DNA of 64,000 bases. Source: Salmonella enterica subsp. diarizonae (lineage in GTDB: Bacteria; Pseudomonadota; Gammaproteobacteria; Enterobacterales; Enterobacteriaceae). Of the stretch, positions 47,487 through 59,249 are shown piece by piece. The notes below the pieces were generated by a model. That model saw only the letters and a list, made by a program, of their open reading frames with translations. It was not told the origin of the DNA and made no database searches. Numbering within the stretch: position 1 is the first letter of the stretch; every line of letters starts with the position of its first letter. The position numbers and the translations under genes are program-made. The stretch spans positions 355,450-419,449 of the forward strand of contig NZ_VXJV01000005.1 of NCBI RefSeq assembly GCF_008692785.1. The letters are read 5' to 3'.

Positions 47487-47591
47487 CTACCGGGCATTAA
47501 AGAAATGAAAGTCGAAACTATTACGGTGGGCAAACATCATAATATGCGTTGTCCGCCTTATATGGGGCATAAAACGATTATTATTTTCCAT
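47487..47591 (-). CDS. speFL: SpeFL ornithine-sensing leader peptide (orf34)
   Basis: A 34-codon ORF: MENNNRFMPHIRRTTHIM, then MFAHRNSFDFHFFNAR and TAG. It is nearly the same as the E. coli SpeFL arrest peptide, including the HIRRTTH and FHFFNAR blocks. AAAGGATC lies just upstream of the ATG. Known behaviour: with ornithine the ribosome stalls at the end of speFL, which stops Rho-dependent termination and lets speF-potE be transcribed. The Salmonella version has been called orf34. Confidence 0.92.
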   Translation of the reverse strand: MENNNRFMPHIRRTTHIMMFAHRNSFDFHFFNAR

Positions 47592-47868
47592 TTTGAGATC
47601 CTTTCATTGATTTATTGAAAGCATGGATATTTTATCCAGGAAGCGCCAGCGATCTGTGAACCAGATCAACAAAAAACGATCATTTGAAAAATAATTAGTC
47701 GGCGATTATGCATATCGTGCTGTGAGATAATAAGTTGTTTATTCAATGTTAATTAAATGTTTTTTATATTCTCCATAAAATATAATATCGCCGCGAAAAT
47801 AATTATTCGCGGTACCGAAAATAAATGACATAAAAGTTATAATTTATTTAAAAATAATGAATAGCTAT

Positions 47869-48546
47869 TCATGGCATAAAGCGATAGCCAATTCCTGTTT
47901 CGGTAATAAAATGGCGTGGACGGGTGGGATCTTGTTCCAGTTTCTGGCGTAAATGTCCCATATAGATGCGCAAATAGTGGCTATGCTCCACGGCGTTAGG
48001 GCCCCAGACCTGGTTTAATAACTGCCGTTGGGTTAATACTTTGCCGGCATTATTGAGTAATACCGCCAGCAGGCGGAACTCAATCGGCGTCAGATGGATT
48101 TCTTCGTCGCCACGGTGGATCAACCGTGCGGCGAGATCGACCGTCACGCTGGAAAAGCGGACGATCGGATCGGCACAAGGGCTGGCGGCGTGCCGTCGCA
48201 GCGCGACACGCAAACGCGCCTGCAACTCGCCAATGCCGAATGGCTTGCTCAGGTAATCGTCAGCTCCGGCGTCAAGCGCGGCAATCTTATCGCTTTCTTC
48301 GCTGCGGGCGGAAAGGACAATCACCGGTATTGCGCTCCACTGACGCAGGTCGCGAATGAAATCGATTCCGTCGCCGTCCGGCAGGCCGAGATCGAGAATA
48401 ATCAGGTCGGGCTTTCGCGTGGCGGCTTCCAGTAAACCACGTTGTAATGTTTCAGCTTCATACACGCGCAGGCCGTCGCCTTCCAGCGCGGCGCGCAGAA
48501 AGCGGCGGATGGCCTGTTCATCTTCAACAATCAGAACGTTTGTCAC
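47869..48546 (-). CDS. kdpE: response regulator KdpE
   Basis: A 225-residue OmpR/PhoB-family regulator. The receiver phospho-acceptor is D52 in LIILDLGLPDG, with the acidic pair E8-D9; the C-terminal winged helix spans about residues 128-225. It activates kdpFABC when potassium is low. It overlaps kdpD by four bases and is the last gene of the cluster. No clear terminator hairpin follows; the 277 bp to speFL are very AT-rich. Confidence 0.96.
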   Translation of the reverse strand: MTNVLIVEDEQAIRRFLRAALEGDGLRVYEAETLQRGLLEAATRKPDLIILDLGLPDGDGIDFIRDLRQWSAIPVIVLSARSEESDKIAALDAGADDYLSKPFGIGELQARLRVALRRHAASPCADPIVRFSSVTVDLAARLIHRGDEEIHLTPIEFRLLAVLLNNAGKVLTQRQLLNQVWGPNAVEHSHYLRIYMGHLRQKLEQDPTRPRHFITETGIGYRFMP

Positions 48547-51227
48547 ATATCCTCATGAAAATCATCAAGTTCAGGTGGCTTTCCTTGCGGCAGCGTAACA
48601 CGGAAACAGGCGCCGCCCTGCGGTCGATTATAGGCGGTAAGCGTGCCGCCGTGTACCTCTACGATAGCATGGCAAATCGCCAGCCCCAGCCCCACGCCGG
48701 GAACGGCGGACTCTTTGTTGCCGCGGGCGAACTTATCGAAAATCATCTGTTCCTGCCCCGCAGGAATACCCGGACCGTTATCCCAGACATCCAGTTGTAA
48801 ACGATTGTCCTTAACCGCAGCATCAATGCCGATACTGGCCTGCGGTCCGGCGTACTTAACCGCGTTTTCCAACAAGTTGATCAGGACACGCTCAAATAAG
48901 GGGCCATCGACATGGATAAGTGTTAACTGTTGCGGCAGCGACAGGGTAATCGGATGCAATAAACCCGGTTCTAACATCTGTAACGCGCTCCCGACGACCT
49001 CTTCCAGCGTGAGCCACTCTTTCTTAAGATTAAACCCGCCGGACTGAATACGCGCCATATCCAGCAAATTATTCACCAGCCGGGTGGTGTTGAGAATATG
49101 CTGGCGGATTTCACTGGCCTGACGCGCGTGGGGCGATCCTGCGCTGGCTAAATCCAGCGTCAAAATTTCCGCCTGGCCGAACAATACCGTCAGCGGCGTG
49201 CGTAAATCATGCGACAGCGCCGCCAACAGAGCGTTGCGAATACTTTCGCGCTCGCTGGCGAGACGCGCCTGTTCTTCGCTGGCGGTCAGCGTCAGTCGTT
49301 CCAGCGCGTTGGCGACAAGCAGAGTGAATGTTTCCAGCAGGCGTTGCTGCTCCGGCACCATTAACTGACGCAAATTACCCGGTTCGACGATAGCCAGACC
49401 GTGCGTTTTATCGGCGCTTTTCAGCGGCAGGATTTGATAAGGCACGCCAGGGAGGGTATCGGTGCCTGCGCCGGCAGGCTGGCCTTTATCAAAACTCCAG
49501 CGTGCAATCGCGTCGTCCCACGGCGTTATGCCTTGCTGGTGGGTGAGAGGCAGCAACTTACCGTTAGCATCAGGTAATAAAATTTGGCTGCGCGCCTGAA
49601 ACGTCGAGGCGATAAACCGCTCGCTGGTCGCGGCGATATCATGTTCGCTACGCCCGACGGCCAGCGCTTTAGACATTTCATATAAATGGCGGGTACGCTG
49701 TTCCCGATAACGGGCGACGCGCGCCTGATAGCGCACCCCAGCAGTAAGATTGCCAATTACCAGACCTACCGTCAGCATCACGGCAAAGGTCAGTAAATAC
49801 TGCACGTCCGAAACGGCGAGCGTACCGCGTGGCGCGATAAAAAAGAGATCGAAACTCGCCACGTTAATCACCGTCGCCACCACCGACGGCCAGCGTCCGT
49901 AAAGCAGCGCAATCACCACTACGCCCAGCAAATAGAGCATCACCAGATTGGCGGCGTCGAAGGTGACAAGCCACTGCATAGCGATAAGCGTGGTGATGGC
50001 GCAAAGCGCCACGGCGACCAGACAGCCCTGAATCTGCCCGCGCCATTTCTCTTTAAAAGGTCGGTTATCAGGCGCTTGCGTCAACGCGCGGGCAGGCGGC
50101 TCTTCCAGCGCGACGATCACCTGATCGAGATCCGGCGCGCGCCTGGCAAGACGGTCGGCGAAAGCGTTACGTCGCCACCAGCGTCGCGACGCCGGACGGC
50201 CCATGACGATTTTCCCCAGATTATGCTCGCGGGCATAGCGCACGACCGCTTTCTCTTCGGCGGGATCGGACAGGGTGGCGGTTTCCGCGCCAAGTTCCTG
50301 CGCCAGGCGCAGCGCGCTTAAAATAGCCCGCCGTTGCTTTTCCGGTAAGCGGTGTAACGTCGGCGTTTCGACATAGACGGCGTGCCAGACGCTGCCGAGC
50401 CGGGAGGCCAGACGCGCCGCGGTACGCACCAGTTTTTCGCTGCCGGTGTTATGCCCGATACACAGTAAAATCGCATCGCGGGTATGCCATACTTTTTCTT
50501 CGCCCGGATGCGCGCGCCAGGCGCGCATTTGATCGTCCACGCGATCGGCTGTCCGGCGCAGCGCCAGCTCGCGTAGGGCGATCAGATTTCCCTTGCGGAA
50601 AAAATGTTCAATAGCGCGTTCCGCCTGACCGGCGATATACACTTTACCTTCGTTGAGCCGTTGGCGCAGATCGTCGGGCGGCAGATCGACCAGTACGATT
50701 TCATCGGCGGCATCGAAAAAGGGATCGGGGACGGTTTCGCGCACCTGAATCCCCGTGACGCCGCTTACCACATCGTTCAGACTTTCCAGATGTTGTACGT
50801 TCACGGTGGTAAAAACGTCGATTCCCGCTTCCAGCAACTCTTCAATATCCTGCCAGCGCTTAGGATGGCGTGAGCCAGGCGCGTTACTGTGCGCCAGCTC
50901 ATCCATTAAAATCAGCGCTGGACGCCGGGCGAGGGCGGCATCCAGGTCAAATTCGCGAATTTGCCGCCCCCGGTGCGTGTGACGTTTTGGCGGCAGGACG
51001 GTCAGCCCGTCAAGCAGTGCGGCGGTCTCTTTACGGCCGTGTGTCTCTACCACGCCGATCACCACATCCAGCCCCTGCGCTCGCAGCCGCTGCGCTTGTG
51101 CCAGCATCGCCCAGGTCTTTCCGACGCCTGCGCAGGCGCCGAAGAAAATTTTCAACTTCCCCCGGTGGGGCGGGGGCGTTTGTTCCAACAAGCGATCCGG
51201 GTCAGGACGCAAGGGTTCGTCGTTCAT
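48543..51227 (-). CDS. kdpD: potassium sensor histidine kinase KdpD
   Basis: An 894-residue membrane kinase. Order: N-terminal KdpD domain with a Walker A-like [10 protein letters not shown], a USP domain, four membrane helices near residue 400-500, a GAF-like part, then the kinase core with H-box [11 protein letters not shown] and ATP-binding motifs [16 protein letters not shown] and GVGLGLAI. It phosphorylates KdpE. It overlaps kdpC and kdpE by four bases each. Confidence 0.96.
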   Translation of the reverse strand: MNDEPLRPDPDRLLEQTPPPHRGKLKIFFGACAGVGKTWAMLAQAQRLRAQGLDVVIGVVETHGRKETAALLDGLTVLPPKRHTHRGRQIREFDLDAALARRPALILMDELAHSNAPGSRHPKRWQDIEELLEAGIDVFTTVNVQHLESLNDVVSGVTGIQVRETVPDPFFDAADEIVLVDLPPDDLRQRLNEGKVYIAGQAERAIEHFFRKGNLIALRELALRRTADRVDDQMRAWRAHPGEEKVWHTRDAILLCIGHNTGSEKLVRTAARLASRLGSVWHAVYVETPTLHRLPEKQRRAILSALRLAQELGAETATLSDPAEEKAVVRYAREHNLGKIVMGRPASRRWWRRNAFADRLARRAPDLDQVIVALEEPPARALTQAPDNRPFKEKWRGQIQGCLVAVALCAITTLIAMQWLVTFDAANLVMLYLLGVVVIALLYGRWPSVVATVINVASFDLFFIAPRGTLAVSDVQYLLTFAVMLTVGLVIGNLTAGVRYQARVARYREQRTRHLYEMSKALAVGRSEHDIAATSERFIASTFQARSQILLPDANGKLLPLTHQQGITPWDDAIARWSFDKGQPAGAGTDTLPGVPYQILPLKSADKTHGLAIVEPGNLRQLMVPEQQRLLETFTLLVANALERLTLTASEEQARLASERESIRNALLAALSHDLRTPLTVLFGQAEILTLDLASAGSPHARQASEIRQHILNTTRLVNNLLDMARIQSGGFNLKKEWLTLEEVVGSALQMLEPGLLHPITLSLPQQLTLIHVDGPLFERVLINLLENAVKYAGPQASIGIDAAVKDNRLQLDVWDNGPGIPAGQEQMIFDKFARGNKESAVPGVGLGLAICHAIVEVHGGTLTAYNRPQGGACFRVTLPQGKPPELDDFHEDM

Positions 51228-51808
51228 TTCGCTTTGTGTCCCTGTAGCGCATCCAGCGCCAGATTAAGCTCAACAATATTTACCACCGGTTGCCCAAGAA
51301 AGCGCGTCAGCGGCCTGTGCGTATATTCTGCAACCAGTTGCGCCACCTGTTCAACGGGAAGCTGGCGAGCCGCCGCCACGCGGGGGATTTGCCATGCCGC
51401 GGCGCCGGGCGTCAGGTTATTATCCAGCCCGCTTGCCGACGCCGTCGCCAGCTCAACCGGAACCGCGGAGCCTGCCTGGGGGTTAGCGGCGCGTAGCGCG
51501 GCGACGCGGGCCTGTATTTGCGCATCCAGTTCGGGATTGCTGGTGGCCAGGTTGCTCCCGCCCGACGCCAGTGGATTATAAGGCATATCGGCGGTGGCGG
51601 AGGGCCGGCCATGAAAATAGCCCGCGGCGGTAAACGATTGTCCGATAAGCGCTGAGCCGCGTATCACATTGCCTTTATGAATCAGCGATCCATTAGCCTG
51701 CCAGGGAAACCACCACTGCCCCAGCGCCGTGGTCAGAAGCGGATACACGCCGCCGGTCAATAACAGCAGAAATAACATTGTCGAAAAAGCAGGACGTAAA
51801 CCGATCAT
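51224..51808 (-). CDS. kdpC: potassium-transporting ATPase subunit KdpC
   Basis: A 194-residue subunit with a single N-terminal membrane helix and a periplasmic domain; it stabilises the KdpFABC pump. Conserved blocks are [29 protein letters not shown] and SASGLDNN. Two ATGs are adjacent; I chose 51808 because GAGG is then six bases away rather than three. It starts 8 bp after the kdpB stop. Confidence 0.95.
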   Translation of the reverse strand: MIGLRPAFSTMLFLLLLTGGVYPLLTTALGQWWFPWQANGSLIHKGNVIRGSALIGQSFTAAGYFHGRPSATADMPYNPLASGGSNLATSNPELDAQIQARVAALRAANPQAGSAVPVELATASASGLDNNLTPGAAAWQIPRVAAARQLPVEQVAQLVAEYTHRPLTRFLGQPVVNIVELNLALDALQGHKAK

Positions 51809-51816
51809 CATACACC

Positions 51817-53865
51817 TCACGCCAGACCCAGCAGGGTCAGCAGCACATCAATTACTTTGATGCCAATAAACGGCACCACCAGACCACCCAGACCATAGAT
51901 CCATAAATTACGGCGCAGCATGGCCGACGCTGAGAGCGGTTTATAACTCACGCCTTTTAATGCCAGTGGGATCAGAAAAATAATAATCAGGGCGTTAAAG
52001 ATCACCGCGCTCAGAATGGCGGAGTTCGGCGAATGCAGACCCATCACGTTGAGCGCGTTTAGCTGCGGGTAGGTAGCGGCAAACGCGGCGGGAATAATGG
52101 CGAAATATTTCGCTACATCATTCGCGATACTAAAAGTGGTGAGCGAGCCGCGCGTCATCAGCATCTGCTTACCAATATGCACCACTTCAATCAACTTGGT
52201 CGGGTTAGAGTCCAGATCCACCATATTACCGGCTTCTTTTGCTGCCTGGGTACCGGAGTTCATCGCCACCGCGACGTCGGCCTGCGCCAGCGCCGGGGCA
52301 TCGTTAGTGCCGTCGCCGGTCATGGCGACCAGCCGTCCTTCCGCCTGATATTGACGGATCAGCGCCAGCTTGGCTTCCGGCGTGGCTTCGGCAAGAAAAT
52401 CGTCCACACCGGCTTCGGCGGCAATCGCTGCCGCCGTCAGGCGGTTATCGCCAGTGATCATCACCGTTTTAATGCCCATCTTTCGTAGCTGGGCGAAGCG
52501 TTCTTTAATGCCGCCTTTAACGATATCCTTGAGGGCGATAACACCCAGTACGCGCGAGCCTTCCACTACCACCAGCGGCGTCGCGCCAAGACGTGCCACG
52601 TTCTCGACGTTTTGCTCGACATCGGCGGGAAAATGGCCGCCATTGCTCTCGACATGACGACGAATCGCGTCCACCGAGCCTTTACGGATCATTCGGTTAT
52701 CGATATTAATTCCACTCATGCGGCTTTGCGCGGTAAACGGAACAAAGGTGGCATGAAGCGACTGCACATCGCGTTCACGCAGGTTAAAGCGCTGTTTGGC
52801 GAGGATCACAATGCTGCGGCCTTCCGGCGTTTCGTCGGCCAGCGAAGCGAGTTGCGCGGCGTCAGCCAGCGTGCGTTCGTCCACCCCCCGGGCGGGAATA
52901 AAATCGGACGCCTGGCGGTTGCCGAGCGTGATAGTGCCGGTTTTATCCAGCAGCAGCACGTCGACATCGCCCGCGGCTTCTACGGCGCGGCCGCTGGTGG
53001 CAATTACGTTCGCGCCCAACATTCGGCTCATTCCGGCAACGCCAATGGCGGAGAGTAGCCCGCCGATGGTGGTGGGGATCAGGCACACCAGCAACGCCAC
53101 CAACACGGTGACGCTGACCGCGTTTTCGCCCCAGGCAGAGAAGGGCCACAGGGTGGCGGTCGCCAGTAAAAAGACAATGGTCAGGGCGATGAGTAAAATC
53201 GTCAGGGCAATTTCGTTAGGCGTTTTCCGCCGCTGCGCGCCTTCCACCATCGCGATCATCCGGTCAAGAAAGGTTTCACCAGGATTGACGCTACAGGCAA
53301 TCACCAGCCAGTCGGAAAGAATTCGCGTGCCGCCGGTGACAGAGGCGAAATCGCCGCCGGACTCGCGGATCACGGGCGCAGATTCGCCGGTAATCGCACT
53401 TTCATCCACCGAGGCGCCGCCTTCGATTACCTCGCCGTCACAGGGAATAATATCGCCCGCTTTGACCAGTACAATGTCGCCTTTACGCAGTTCAGCGGCG
53501 GGAACGTTATCCGCCTGCGCATCATGGCGCGGGGCGCGCAGGCGGCGAGCGAATGCGGTCTTTTTCACCCCTTTCAGACTGTTTGCCTGGGCTTTGCTGC
53601 GGCCTTCCGCCAGCGCTTCGGCAAAATTGGCGAACAGTACGGTGAACCATAGCCACAGGCTGATCACCCCTGTGAACAAGGCGCTTCCCGCTGTTTGTCC
53701 TGTTACCATAGCGAGCGTTAACAGGGTGGTTAGTACGCTGCCTGCCCAGACCACAAACATCACCGGGTTACGCCACTGGGCGCGTGGGCTTAATTTTTTT
53801 ACGGCATCCGTTAGTGCCTGTACGAATAAAACAGGTTCAAACAGCGCCAGTTGCTTGCGACTCAT
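51817..53865 (-). CDS. kdpB: potassium-transporting P-type ATPase subunit KdpB
   Basis: A 682-residue P-type ATPase catalytic subunit. The phosphorylated aspartate is D307 in DKTGTIT; the TGES actuator motif (AITGESAPV) and hinge [13 protein letters not shown] are present. It provides the energy for K+ transfer from KdpA. I chose the ATG at 53865 ([10 protein letters not shown]) with the family length; an in-frame earlier start lies within the gap to kdpA. The upstream gap is 20 bp. Confidence 0.97.
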   Translation of the reverse strand: MSRKQLALFEPVLFVQALTDAVKKLSPRAQWRNPVMFVVWAGSVLTTLLTLAMVTGQTAGSALFTGVISLWLWFTVLFANFAEALAEGRSKAQANSLKGVKKTAFARRLRAPRHDAQADNVPAAELRKGDIVLVKAGDIIPCDGEVIEGGASVDESAITGESAPVIRESGGDFASVTGGTRILSDWLVIACSVNPGETFLDRMIAMVEGAQRRKTPNEIALTILLIALTIVFLLATATLWPFSAWGENAVSVTVLVALLVCLIPTTIGGLLSAIGVAGMSRMLGANVIATSGRAVEAAGDVDVLLLDKTGTITLGNRQASDFIPARGVDERTLADAAQLASLADETPEGRSIVILAKQRFNLRERDVQSLHATFVPFTAQSRMSGINIDNRMIRKGSVDAIRRHVESNGGHFPADVEQNVENVARLGATPLVVVEGSRVLGVIALKDIVKGGIKERFAQLRKMGIKTVMITGDNRLTAAAIAAEAGVDDFLAEATPEAKLALIRQYQAEGRLVAMTGDGTNDAPALAQADVAVAMNSGTQAAKEAGNMVDLDSNPTKLIEVVHIGKQMLMTRGSLTTFSIANDVAKYFAIIPAAFAATYPQLNALNVMGLHSPNSAILSAVIFNALIIIFLIPLALKGVSYKPLSASAMLRRNLWIYGLGGLVVPFIGIKVIDVLLTLLGLA

Positions 53866-53885
53866 ATCAATGTACTCCGCATCGC

Positions 53886-55565
53886 TCAAGGTAAAGAGAA
53901 ATGTTCCGCTACCGGACCAAGCGCCAGGGCAGGAATAAACGTCAGCGCGCCGACCAGCAGTACCGTGCCGATGAGCAGTCCAATAAATAGCGCGCCGTGG
54001 GTCGCCAGCGTTCCCGGACTAGCCGGCTGGGCTTTTTTACTGACCAGCGATCCGGCGATGGCCATGACAGGAATAATCACGCCGAAACGTCCGACGAACA
54101 TGCAGAACGCCAACAGACAGTTCCAGAAAGGCGAGTTAGTGCTCAGACCCGCAAAGGCACTACCGTTGTTATTGGCCGCAGAGGAGACGGCATACAGCAC
54201 TTCGCTAAAACCGTGCGGGCCAGGGTTTAGCATTGCGCTGCGCCCGGCATCCGTCATCATTGCCAGCGCCGAACCCAACAAGACCAGCATCGGCGTGACC
54301 AGAATCGCCAGCGCGGTCATCTTCATTTCGCGCACGTCGATTTTTTTCCCCAGATACTCCGGCGTGCGGCCGATCATCAGCCCAGCGATGAACACCGCCA
54401 GCAGGACAAACAGCAACATGCCGTACAGACCTGAACCGACGCCGCCGAAGACCACTTCGCCAATTTGCATCAGCCACATCGGCACCATACCGCCCAGTGC
54501 GGTAAACGAGTCGTGCATGGCATTTACCGCCCCGCAGGATGCCGCGGTAGTGACGACGGCAAACATGCTGCTGGCCAGCACGCCAAAGCGGGTTTCTTTA
54601 CCTTCCATGTTGACGCTACTGTCCGCGCCTGCCGCCAACAGATGTGGATTTCCCTGAACTTCCGCCCACATCACTACCGCTACGCAGACAACAAAAATGA
54701 ATGACATTGCCCACAGTAGTGCGCGTCCCTGACGGCGATCGCCCGCCGCTTCGCCAAAGGCGAAACAGAGCGCGGCTGGAATCAAAAATATCGCCAGCAT
54801 CTGCGCCAGATTAGTAAGCGCGGTGGGGTTTTCGAACGGATGCGAAGAGTTGGCGTTAAAGAAACCGCCGCCGTTGGTGCCAAGCATTTTGATCGCCTCC
54901 TGCGAAGCAACCGGCCCCATCGGCAAGAGCTGTTTAGCGCCTTCAAGGGTGGTAATGGGCTGATAAGCCGACAGGTTTTGCAGTACGCCTTGTTGAATAA
55001 AAAACAGCGCGATAATTAACGCGACAGGAAATAATATCCATAGCGTAATACGTACCAGATCTTGCCAGGCATTACCCAGCGTGTGCATATTCTGGCGCGT
55101 AAAGGCGCGGATAAGCGCAAAAACCACCGCAATCCCGGTCGCCGCCGACAGGAAGTTTTGCACCGTTAGCCCCGCCATCTGGCTAAAGTAGCTCAGCGTG
55201 CTTTCGCCGCTGTAGGCTTGCCAGTTGGTATTGGTGACAAAGCTGACGGCGGTATTCAGCGCCAGATCCCAGGACAGCCCCGGTAGCCGCTGCGGATTTA
55301 AGGGTAGCCACTCCTGCCAGAATAGCAGGCAAAACAGGATGCCCAGTCCCAGCAGATTGAGCGTCAGTAACGCCAGTAAATACTGACGCCAGTTCATTTC
55401 GTGGTCGGTAATGCCAAGAGTCCGCCAGAGGACACGCTCAACGCCAGCCACGCCCGGCAACGGAACGGCGGCGATGAGCCTTGCCAGGCCCGAACCCAAC
55501 GGTTTCGCCAGTACAAATAAAATCAGTAAAAAACTGGCGATCAGTAAAAATCCTTGCGCGGCCAT
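53886..55565 (-). CDS. kdpA: potassium-binding and translocating subunit KdpA
   Basis: A 559-residue integral membrane protein of the K+ channel-like SKT superfamily with about ten helices. Four selectivity-filter-like loops are seen, including [33 protein letters not shown] and [10 protein letters not shown]. It starts on the last base of the kdpF stop. It is two residues or so longer than E. coli KdpA. Confidence 0.96.
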   Translation of the reverse strand: MAAQGFLLIASFLLILFVLAKPLGSGLARLIAAVPLPGVAGVERVLWRTLGITDHEMNWRQYLLALLTLNLLGLGILFCLLFWQEWLPLNPQRLPGLSWDLALNTAVSFVTNTNWQAYSGESTLSYFSQMAGLTVQNFLSAATGIAVVFALIRAFTRQNMHTLGNAWQDLVRITLWILFPVALIIALFFIQQGVLQNLSAYQPITTLEGAKQLLPMGPVASQEAIKMLGTNGGGFFNANSSHPFENPTALTNLAQMLAIFLIPAALCFAFGEAAGDRRQGRALLWAMSFIFVVCVAVVMWAEVQGNPHLLAAGADSSVNMEGKETRFGVLASSMFAVVTTAASCGAVNAMHDSFTALGGMVPMWLMQIGEVVFGGVGSGLYGMLLFVLLAVFIAGLMIGRTPEYLGKKIDVREMKMTALAILVTPMLVLLGSALAMMTDAGRSAMLNPGPHGFSEVLYAVSSAANNNGSAFAGLSTNSPFWNCLLAFCMFVGRFGVIIPVMAIAGSLVSKKAQPASPGTLATHGALFIGLLIGTVLLVGALTFIPALALGPVAEHFSLP

Positions 55566-55654
55566 CAGAACGCCTCCGCATTAATCAGGGCATAGACCAG
55601 ATAACCCAAAAGTAAGAAAACCAGCACGATGCCGGTTATCACGCCTGCACTCAC
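55565..55654 (-). CDS. kdpF: small KdpF subunit
   Basis: A 29-residue single-helix peptide, (M)[15 protein letters not shown] then [13 protein letters not shown], which stabilises the Kdp complex like a lipid. It uses a GTG start at 55654 with GGAGGTG seven to ten bases upstream. It is the first gene of kdpFABCDE and overlaps kdpA by one base. The sequence is almost identical to E. coli KdpF. Confidence 0.93.
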   Translation of the reverse strand: MSAGVITGIVLVFLLLGYLVYALINAEAF

Positions 55655-55731
55655 AGAGCACCTCCAGTGGCATTGTTTTACTCCTGAGAAAGGTAATTTT
55701 TTGGCTGCAAAGATTTCGCAAAAATTGGCGG

Positions 55732-55757
55732 GCGGAGTGTAAAAAAAATATAAAAAT
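55732..55757 (-). promoter_or_regulatory. KdpE-binding site upstream of kdpF
   Basis: On the minus strand, a T-rich stretch ending TTTTTTACACTCC and then GCCCGCC agrees with the E. coli KdpE box layout (T-run, ACACCCC, GCCCGC). The rest of the kdpF-ybfA gap (55655-55990) is AT-rich promoter DNA without a gene. Confidence 0.6.
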
Positions 55758-55990
55758 GGCAAAGACCATTATTTAACTAATGATTAGTATTAATTTAACT
55801 TTTTTGTAACTAATTTACGCTTTAAATGTAAATCTGCTGGAAAAGCGAGAAAATAAGTGGTCGGATGAGTAGTAAAATTACACCGAAAGCGGTACTATTT
55901 TAATCAGGTAACGAGGTTCAATTTTTCGGTGCTATTCACCGATTCAATCTATACCGGGGCGGGTAGCGTCGGTATAAAGGGGGAAAACGT

Positions 55991-56197
55991 ATGGAACACT
56001 ATAAAGACTATCCGGCGCATGTCATTTTTGTCCGTCGTGCTTTCGCGGTGATCGCAGGCGTGCTGGCGCTGCCGGTGATGCTCTTCTGGAAAGACCGCGC
56101 GCGTTTTTATAGTTATCTGCACCGTGTCTGGTCGAAAACCAGTGATAAACCGGTATGGATGGCGCAGGCTGAAAAAGCCACCTGCGACTTTTATTAA
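55991..56197 (+). CDS. ybfA: small membrane-associated protein YbfA
   Basis: A 68-residue conserved protein. One hydrophobic segment, [16 protein letters not shown], near residues 18-33 suggests a single membrane helix; the rest is basic and aromatic and well conserved with E. coli YbfA. It is divergent from kdpF. The function is unknown; E. coli work has linked it to envelope stress and drug tolerance, which the sequence cannot confirm. Confidence 0.88.
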   Translation: MEHYKDYPAHVIFVRRAFAVIAGVLALPVMLFWKDRARFYSYLHRVWSKTSDKPVWMAQAEKATCDFY

Positions 56198-56223
56198 TCG
56201 CGACCAGCCTGAAAAACCGTCAG

Positions 56224-56246
56224 CCGCCACGCTGGCGGTTTTTTTA
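56224..56246 (+). terminator. intrinsic terminator of ybfA
   Basis: CCGCCA-CGC-TGGCGG stem followed by TTTTTTT. Confidence 0.88.
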
Positions 56247-56307
56247 TGCGCCAGGGTCTACACTGTTTAACGCTATTCGCCGTGACGTTTCATCTTTCAG
56301 GAGTTGT

Positions 56308-57729
56308 ATGCCCACCCATTTAGTCTGGTTCAGGCGCGATCTGCGTTTACAGGATAACCTTGCGCTGGCCGCCGCCTGCCGCGATGCATCCGCGCGGGTG
56401 CTGGCGCTTTATATTTCCACCCCCGCGCAGTGGCAGGCCCATGATATGGCGCCGCGGCAGGCGGCATTCATCAGCGCGCAGCTCAATGCGCTACAGACGG
56501 CCCTTGCAGAGAAAGGGATTCCGCTGCTGTTTCATGAAGTGGCGGATTTTAGCGCCAGTATTGAAACGGTCAAAAACGTTTGCCGACAGCATGACGTCAG
56601 CCATCTGTTTTATAACTATCAGTATGAGTTTAACGAGCGTCAGCGTGATGCGGCGGTGGAAAAAACGCTGCCATCGGTCATCTGCGAAGGCTTTGACGAT
56701 AGCGTGATTCTGGCGCCCGGCGCGGTGATGACCGGCAATCATGAAATGTATAAAGTTTTTACGCCGTTTAAAAACGCCTGGTTGAAACGGCTAAAAGAGG
56801 ATATTCCGCCATGCGTTCCGGCCCCGAAGATCCGGGTGAGCGGCGCGCTTTCTACACCCTTAACGCCAGTCTCGCTTAACTACCCGCAACAGGCGTTTGA
56901 CGCCGCGCTTTTCCCGGTTGAAGAAAACGCGGCCATCGCGCAGTTACGTCAGTTTTGTGCGCAGGGCGCAGGCGGGTATGAGTCACGGCGCGATTTCCCT
57001 GCGGTTGAAGGCACCAGTCGGCTTTCCGCCAGCCTGGCGACTGGTGGCCTGTCGCCGCGACAGTGCCTGCACCGATTATTGGCGGAGCAGCCGCAGGCGC
57101 TGGATGGCGGACCGGGAAGCATCTGGTTGAATGAACTCATCTGGCGGGAATTTTACCGTCATTTAATGACCTGGTATCCGGCATTATGCAAACACCAGCC
57201 GTTTATCCGCTGGACAAAACGCGTCACGTGGCAGGAGAACTCACACTATTTTCAGGCATGGCAGAAAGGCGAAACCGGTTATCCCATTGTCGATGCGGCG
57301 ATGCGCCAGCTTAACGCGACGGGCTGGATGCATAACCGTTTACGCATGATTACCGCCAGCTTTCTGGTGAAAGATCTGCTGATTGACTGGCGGTTGGGGG
57401 AGCGCTATTTCATGTCGCAGCTCATTGACGGCGATCTTGCCGCCAATAATGGCGGCTGGCAGTGGGCCGCCTCAACCGGTACTGATGCCGCGCCTTATTT
57501 TCGTATTTTTAATCCCACGACCCAGGGGGAAAGGTTCGATCGCGACGGCGAATTTATCCGTCGGTGGCTACCGGCGTTACGCGATATCCCCGGAAAAGCA
57601 ATTCACGAGCCGTGGCGGTGGGCAGAAAAATCGGGAGTCGCGCTTGATTATCCTCGGCCCATTGTGGATCACAAACAGGCGAGAATCGCGACGCTTTCCG
57701 CCTATGAAGCAGCGAGAAAAGGGGCGTAA
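56308..57729 (+). CDS. phrB: deoxyribodipyrimidine photolyase PhrB
   Basis: A 473-residue DNA photolyase that repairs UV cyclobutane dimers with blue light. The N-terminal alpha/beta domain (LVWFRRDLRLQDN) binds the antenna folate; the helical C-terminal half binds FAD, with ELIWREFYRHL, WMHNRLRMI and the WQWAASTGTDAAPYFR signature. An AGGAG site precedes the ATG. It is a single gene, convergent with dtpD. Confidence 0.96.
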   Translation: MPTHLVWFRRDLRLQDNLALAAACRDASARVLALYISTPAQWQAHDMAPRQAAFISAQLNALQTALAEKGIPLLFHEVADFSASIETVKNVCRQHDVSHLFYNYQYEFNERQRDAAVEKTLPSVICEGFDDSVILAPGAVMTGNHEMYKVFTPFKNAWLKRLKEDIPPCVPAPKIRVSGALSTPLTPVSLNYPQQAFDAALFPVEENAAIAQLRQFCAQGAGGYESRRDFPAVEGTSRLSASLATGGLSPRQCLHRLLAEQPQALDGGPGSIWLNELIWREFYRHLMTWYPALCKHQPFIRWTKRVTWQENSHYFQAWQKGETGYPIVDAAMRQLNATGWMHNRLRMITASFLVKDLLIDWRLGERYFMSQLIDGDLAANNGGWQWAASTGTDAAPYFRIFNPTTQGERFDRDGEFIRRWLPALRDIPGKAIHEPWRWAEKSGVALDYPRPIVDHKQARIATLSAYEAARKGA

Positions 57730-57734
57730 TGCAG

Positions 57735-57763
57735 GCCCGGTAGTGCAGACTACCGGGCATTTT
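57735..57763 (+). terminator. intrinsic terminator of phrB
   Basis: A 10-bp stem (GCCCGGTAGT/ACTACCGGGC) followed by ATTTTG, just before the convergent dtpD stop. Confidence 0.7.
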
Positions 57764-57767
57764 GATG

Positions 57768-59249
57768 TCAGGGTTCGACGGCCAGCGAGCGTTTTTTGAA
57801 TTTGAAGGACTGATACAGCCAAATCAGCAGGACAACGCCTACGCAGGCTAAAGCGCCCCAGGTGATCTGTTCAAAAACATCGATATAGGCGTTGATGGTG
57901 TAATTAACCGCGCCGCTGGCGTCGAAGGCGCTTTGCGAGGTCTGATCAGCGATGACGCCTGCCAGATAGTTAGCTATCGCGCCGGACAGCAGCATATAAA
58001 TTCCGGTTAATACGCCAGTGACGCCGGGGATGTCAATGCGCGTAATTTGCGACATGGCGACCGGGTCGATAAACAGCTCGGCAAAGCCCATCACCGCCAG
58101 CCCCAGCACCATTAGCGGCATTGAAGAGTGCCCATAAGCGGCGGACCAGCGCGCGCTCAGGGTCAGAATGCAGAATCCGGCGCTCATCAGACCGAGACCC
58201 AGCGCGAATTTTCCCCAGATACGCACGGTGCGATTACCGCTTACGCTCTCTTTAACCAGCCAGGCCAATACGACCCCACACAGCATCACGGCAAAGGCGT
58301 TCACCGACTGGAACATGGCGGTGGGAACGGAATAGCCCAGAATATCGCGGTTCACAAAGCGGTCGATATACAGGCTGATAGAACTGCCGCCCTGCTGAGC
58401 AAACGCCCAGAACAGCATACTGAACAGGGTCAGGATGACAATCAGCCCCAGCTCTTTGCGCTGTTTTGCCGTTTGCGCCTGGCGATAAATTTTTGTCAGC
58501 ACGCCCAGGCCGATCGCGGTCGCCACGATTAAGGCATAGACTGACCATTCTTTCCAGAATAGAACGGTAATCAGCAATGGCGCCGCTACCAGCAGAATTA
58601 ACAGCCAGCCCCAGTTCGGCAACAGGTAGTTTCTGGCACACAACACGGCTTTATTAACGCCGGTGGTGTGGGTGAAATGACGATTCCCACACAAGAAGAT
58701 CACCAGTCCCGCCAGCATACCAATGGCGGCGAGCGCAAAGCCCATTGCCCAACTGTATTCCTCTTGCACATAGCCGCAGGCGATAGGGGCCACGATCGAA
58801 CCAATATTGCCCGCCGCGTAAAGCAGCGAGAACCCGCCGTCGCGGCGCGGATCTTCCGGCTGGTACAGTTCGCCCAGCAGGCAGCTAATATTCGATTTAA
58901 ACAGGCCGTAGCCGCAGACAATGATCGCCAGCGACAGATAAAGAAATGTCGGCGCGATCTCACTGGCGCCCAGCACTAAATGACCGACCGCCATTAAAAA
59001 TGCGCCCAGCATGACTGCCATTCGGTTGCCAAGCACCTTATCCGCCAGATAGCCGCCAAGAATCGGCGTTACGTAGACCAGCGAACAATAAGCGCTGAAT
59101 AACTCATAGGCGTGGTTATCGTCGTATTTTAGCTGATTGGTGAGATAAAGAATCAACAGGGCGCGCATACCATAAAAGCTGAAGTACTCCCAAATTTGCA
59201 GGGCGACAACGTAGTAAATGGCGCGGGGTTGAGATGCTTGTTTATTCAT
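57768..59249 (-). CDS. dtpD: dipeptide/tripeptide:proton symporter DtpD (YbgH)
   Basis: A 493-residue POT/PTR2-family permease with about 14 membrane helices. The family signature [16 protein letters not shown] is at residues 21-36, and the second motif, [13 protein letters not shown], is near residue 120. I chose the ATG at 59249 ([10 protein letters not shown]), which gives the E. coli length; upstream frame is open but not conserved. It stands alone, divergent from ybgI. Confidence 0.95.
   Translation of the reverse strand: MNKQASQPRAIYYVVALQIWEYFSFYGMRALLILYLTNQLKYDDNHAYELFSAYCSLVYVTPILGGYLADKVLGNRMAVMLGAFLMAVGHLVLGASEIAPTFLYLSLAIIVCGYGLFKSNISCLLGELYQPEDPRRDGGFSLLYAAGNIGSIVAPIACGYVQEEYSWAMGFALAAIGMLAGLVIFLCGNRHFTHTTGVNKAVLCARNYLLPNWGWLLILLVAAPLLITVLFWKEWSVYALIVATAIGLGVLTKIYRQAQTAKQRKELGLIVILTLFSMLFWAFAQQGGSSISLYIDRFVNRDILGYSVPTAMFQSVNAFAVMLCGVVLAWLVKESVSGNRTVRIWGKFALGLGLMSAGFCILTLSARWSAAYGHSSMPLMVLGLAVMGFAELFIDPVAMSQITRIDIPGVTGVLTGIYMLLSGAIANYLAGVIADQTSQSAFDASGAVNYTINAYIDVFEQITWGALACVGVVLLIWLYQSFKFKKRSLAVEP

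Noticed and set aside
52796..53938. 380-codon plus-strand frame opposite kdpB
   Set aside because: It is a high-GC shadow of kdpB; composition is Ser/Thr/Ala-rich and unlike a known protein.
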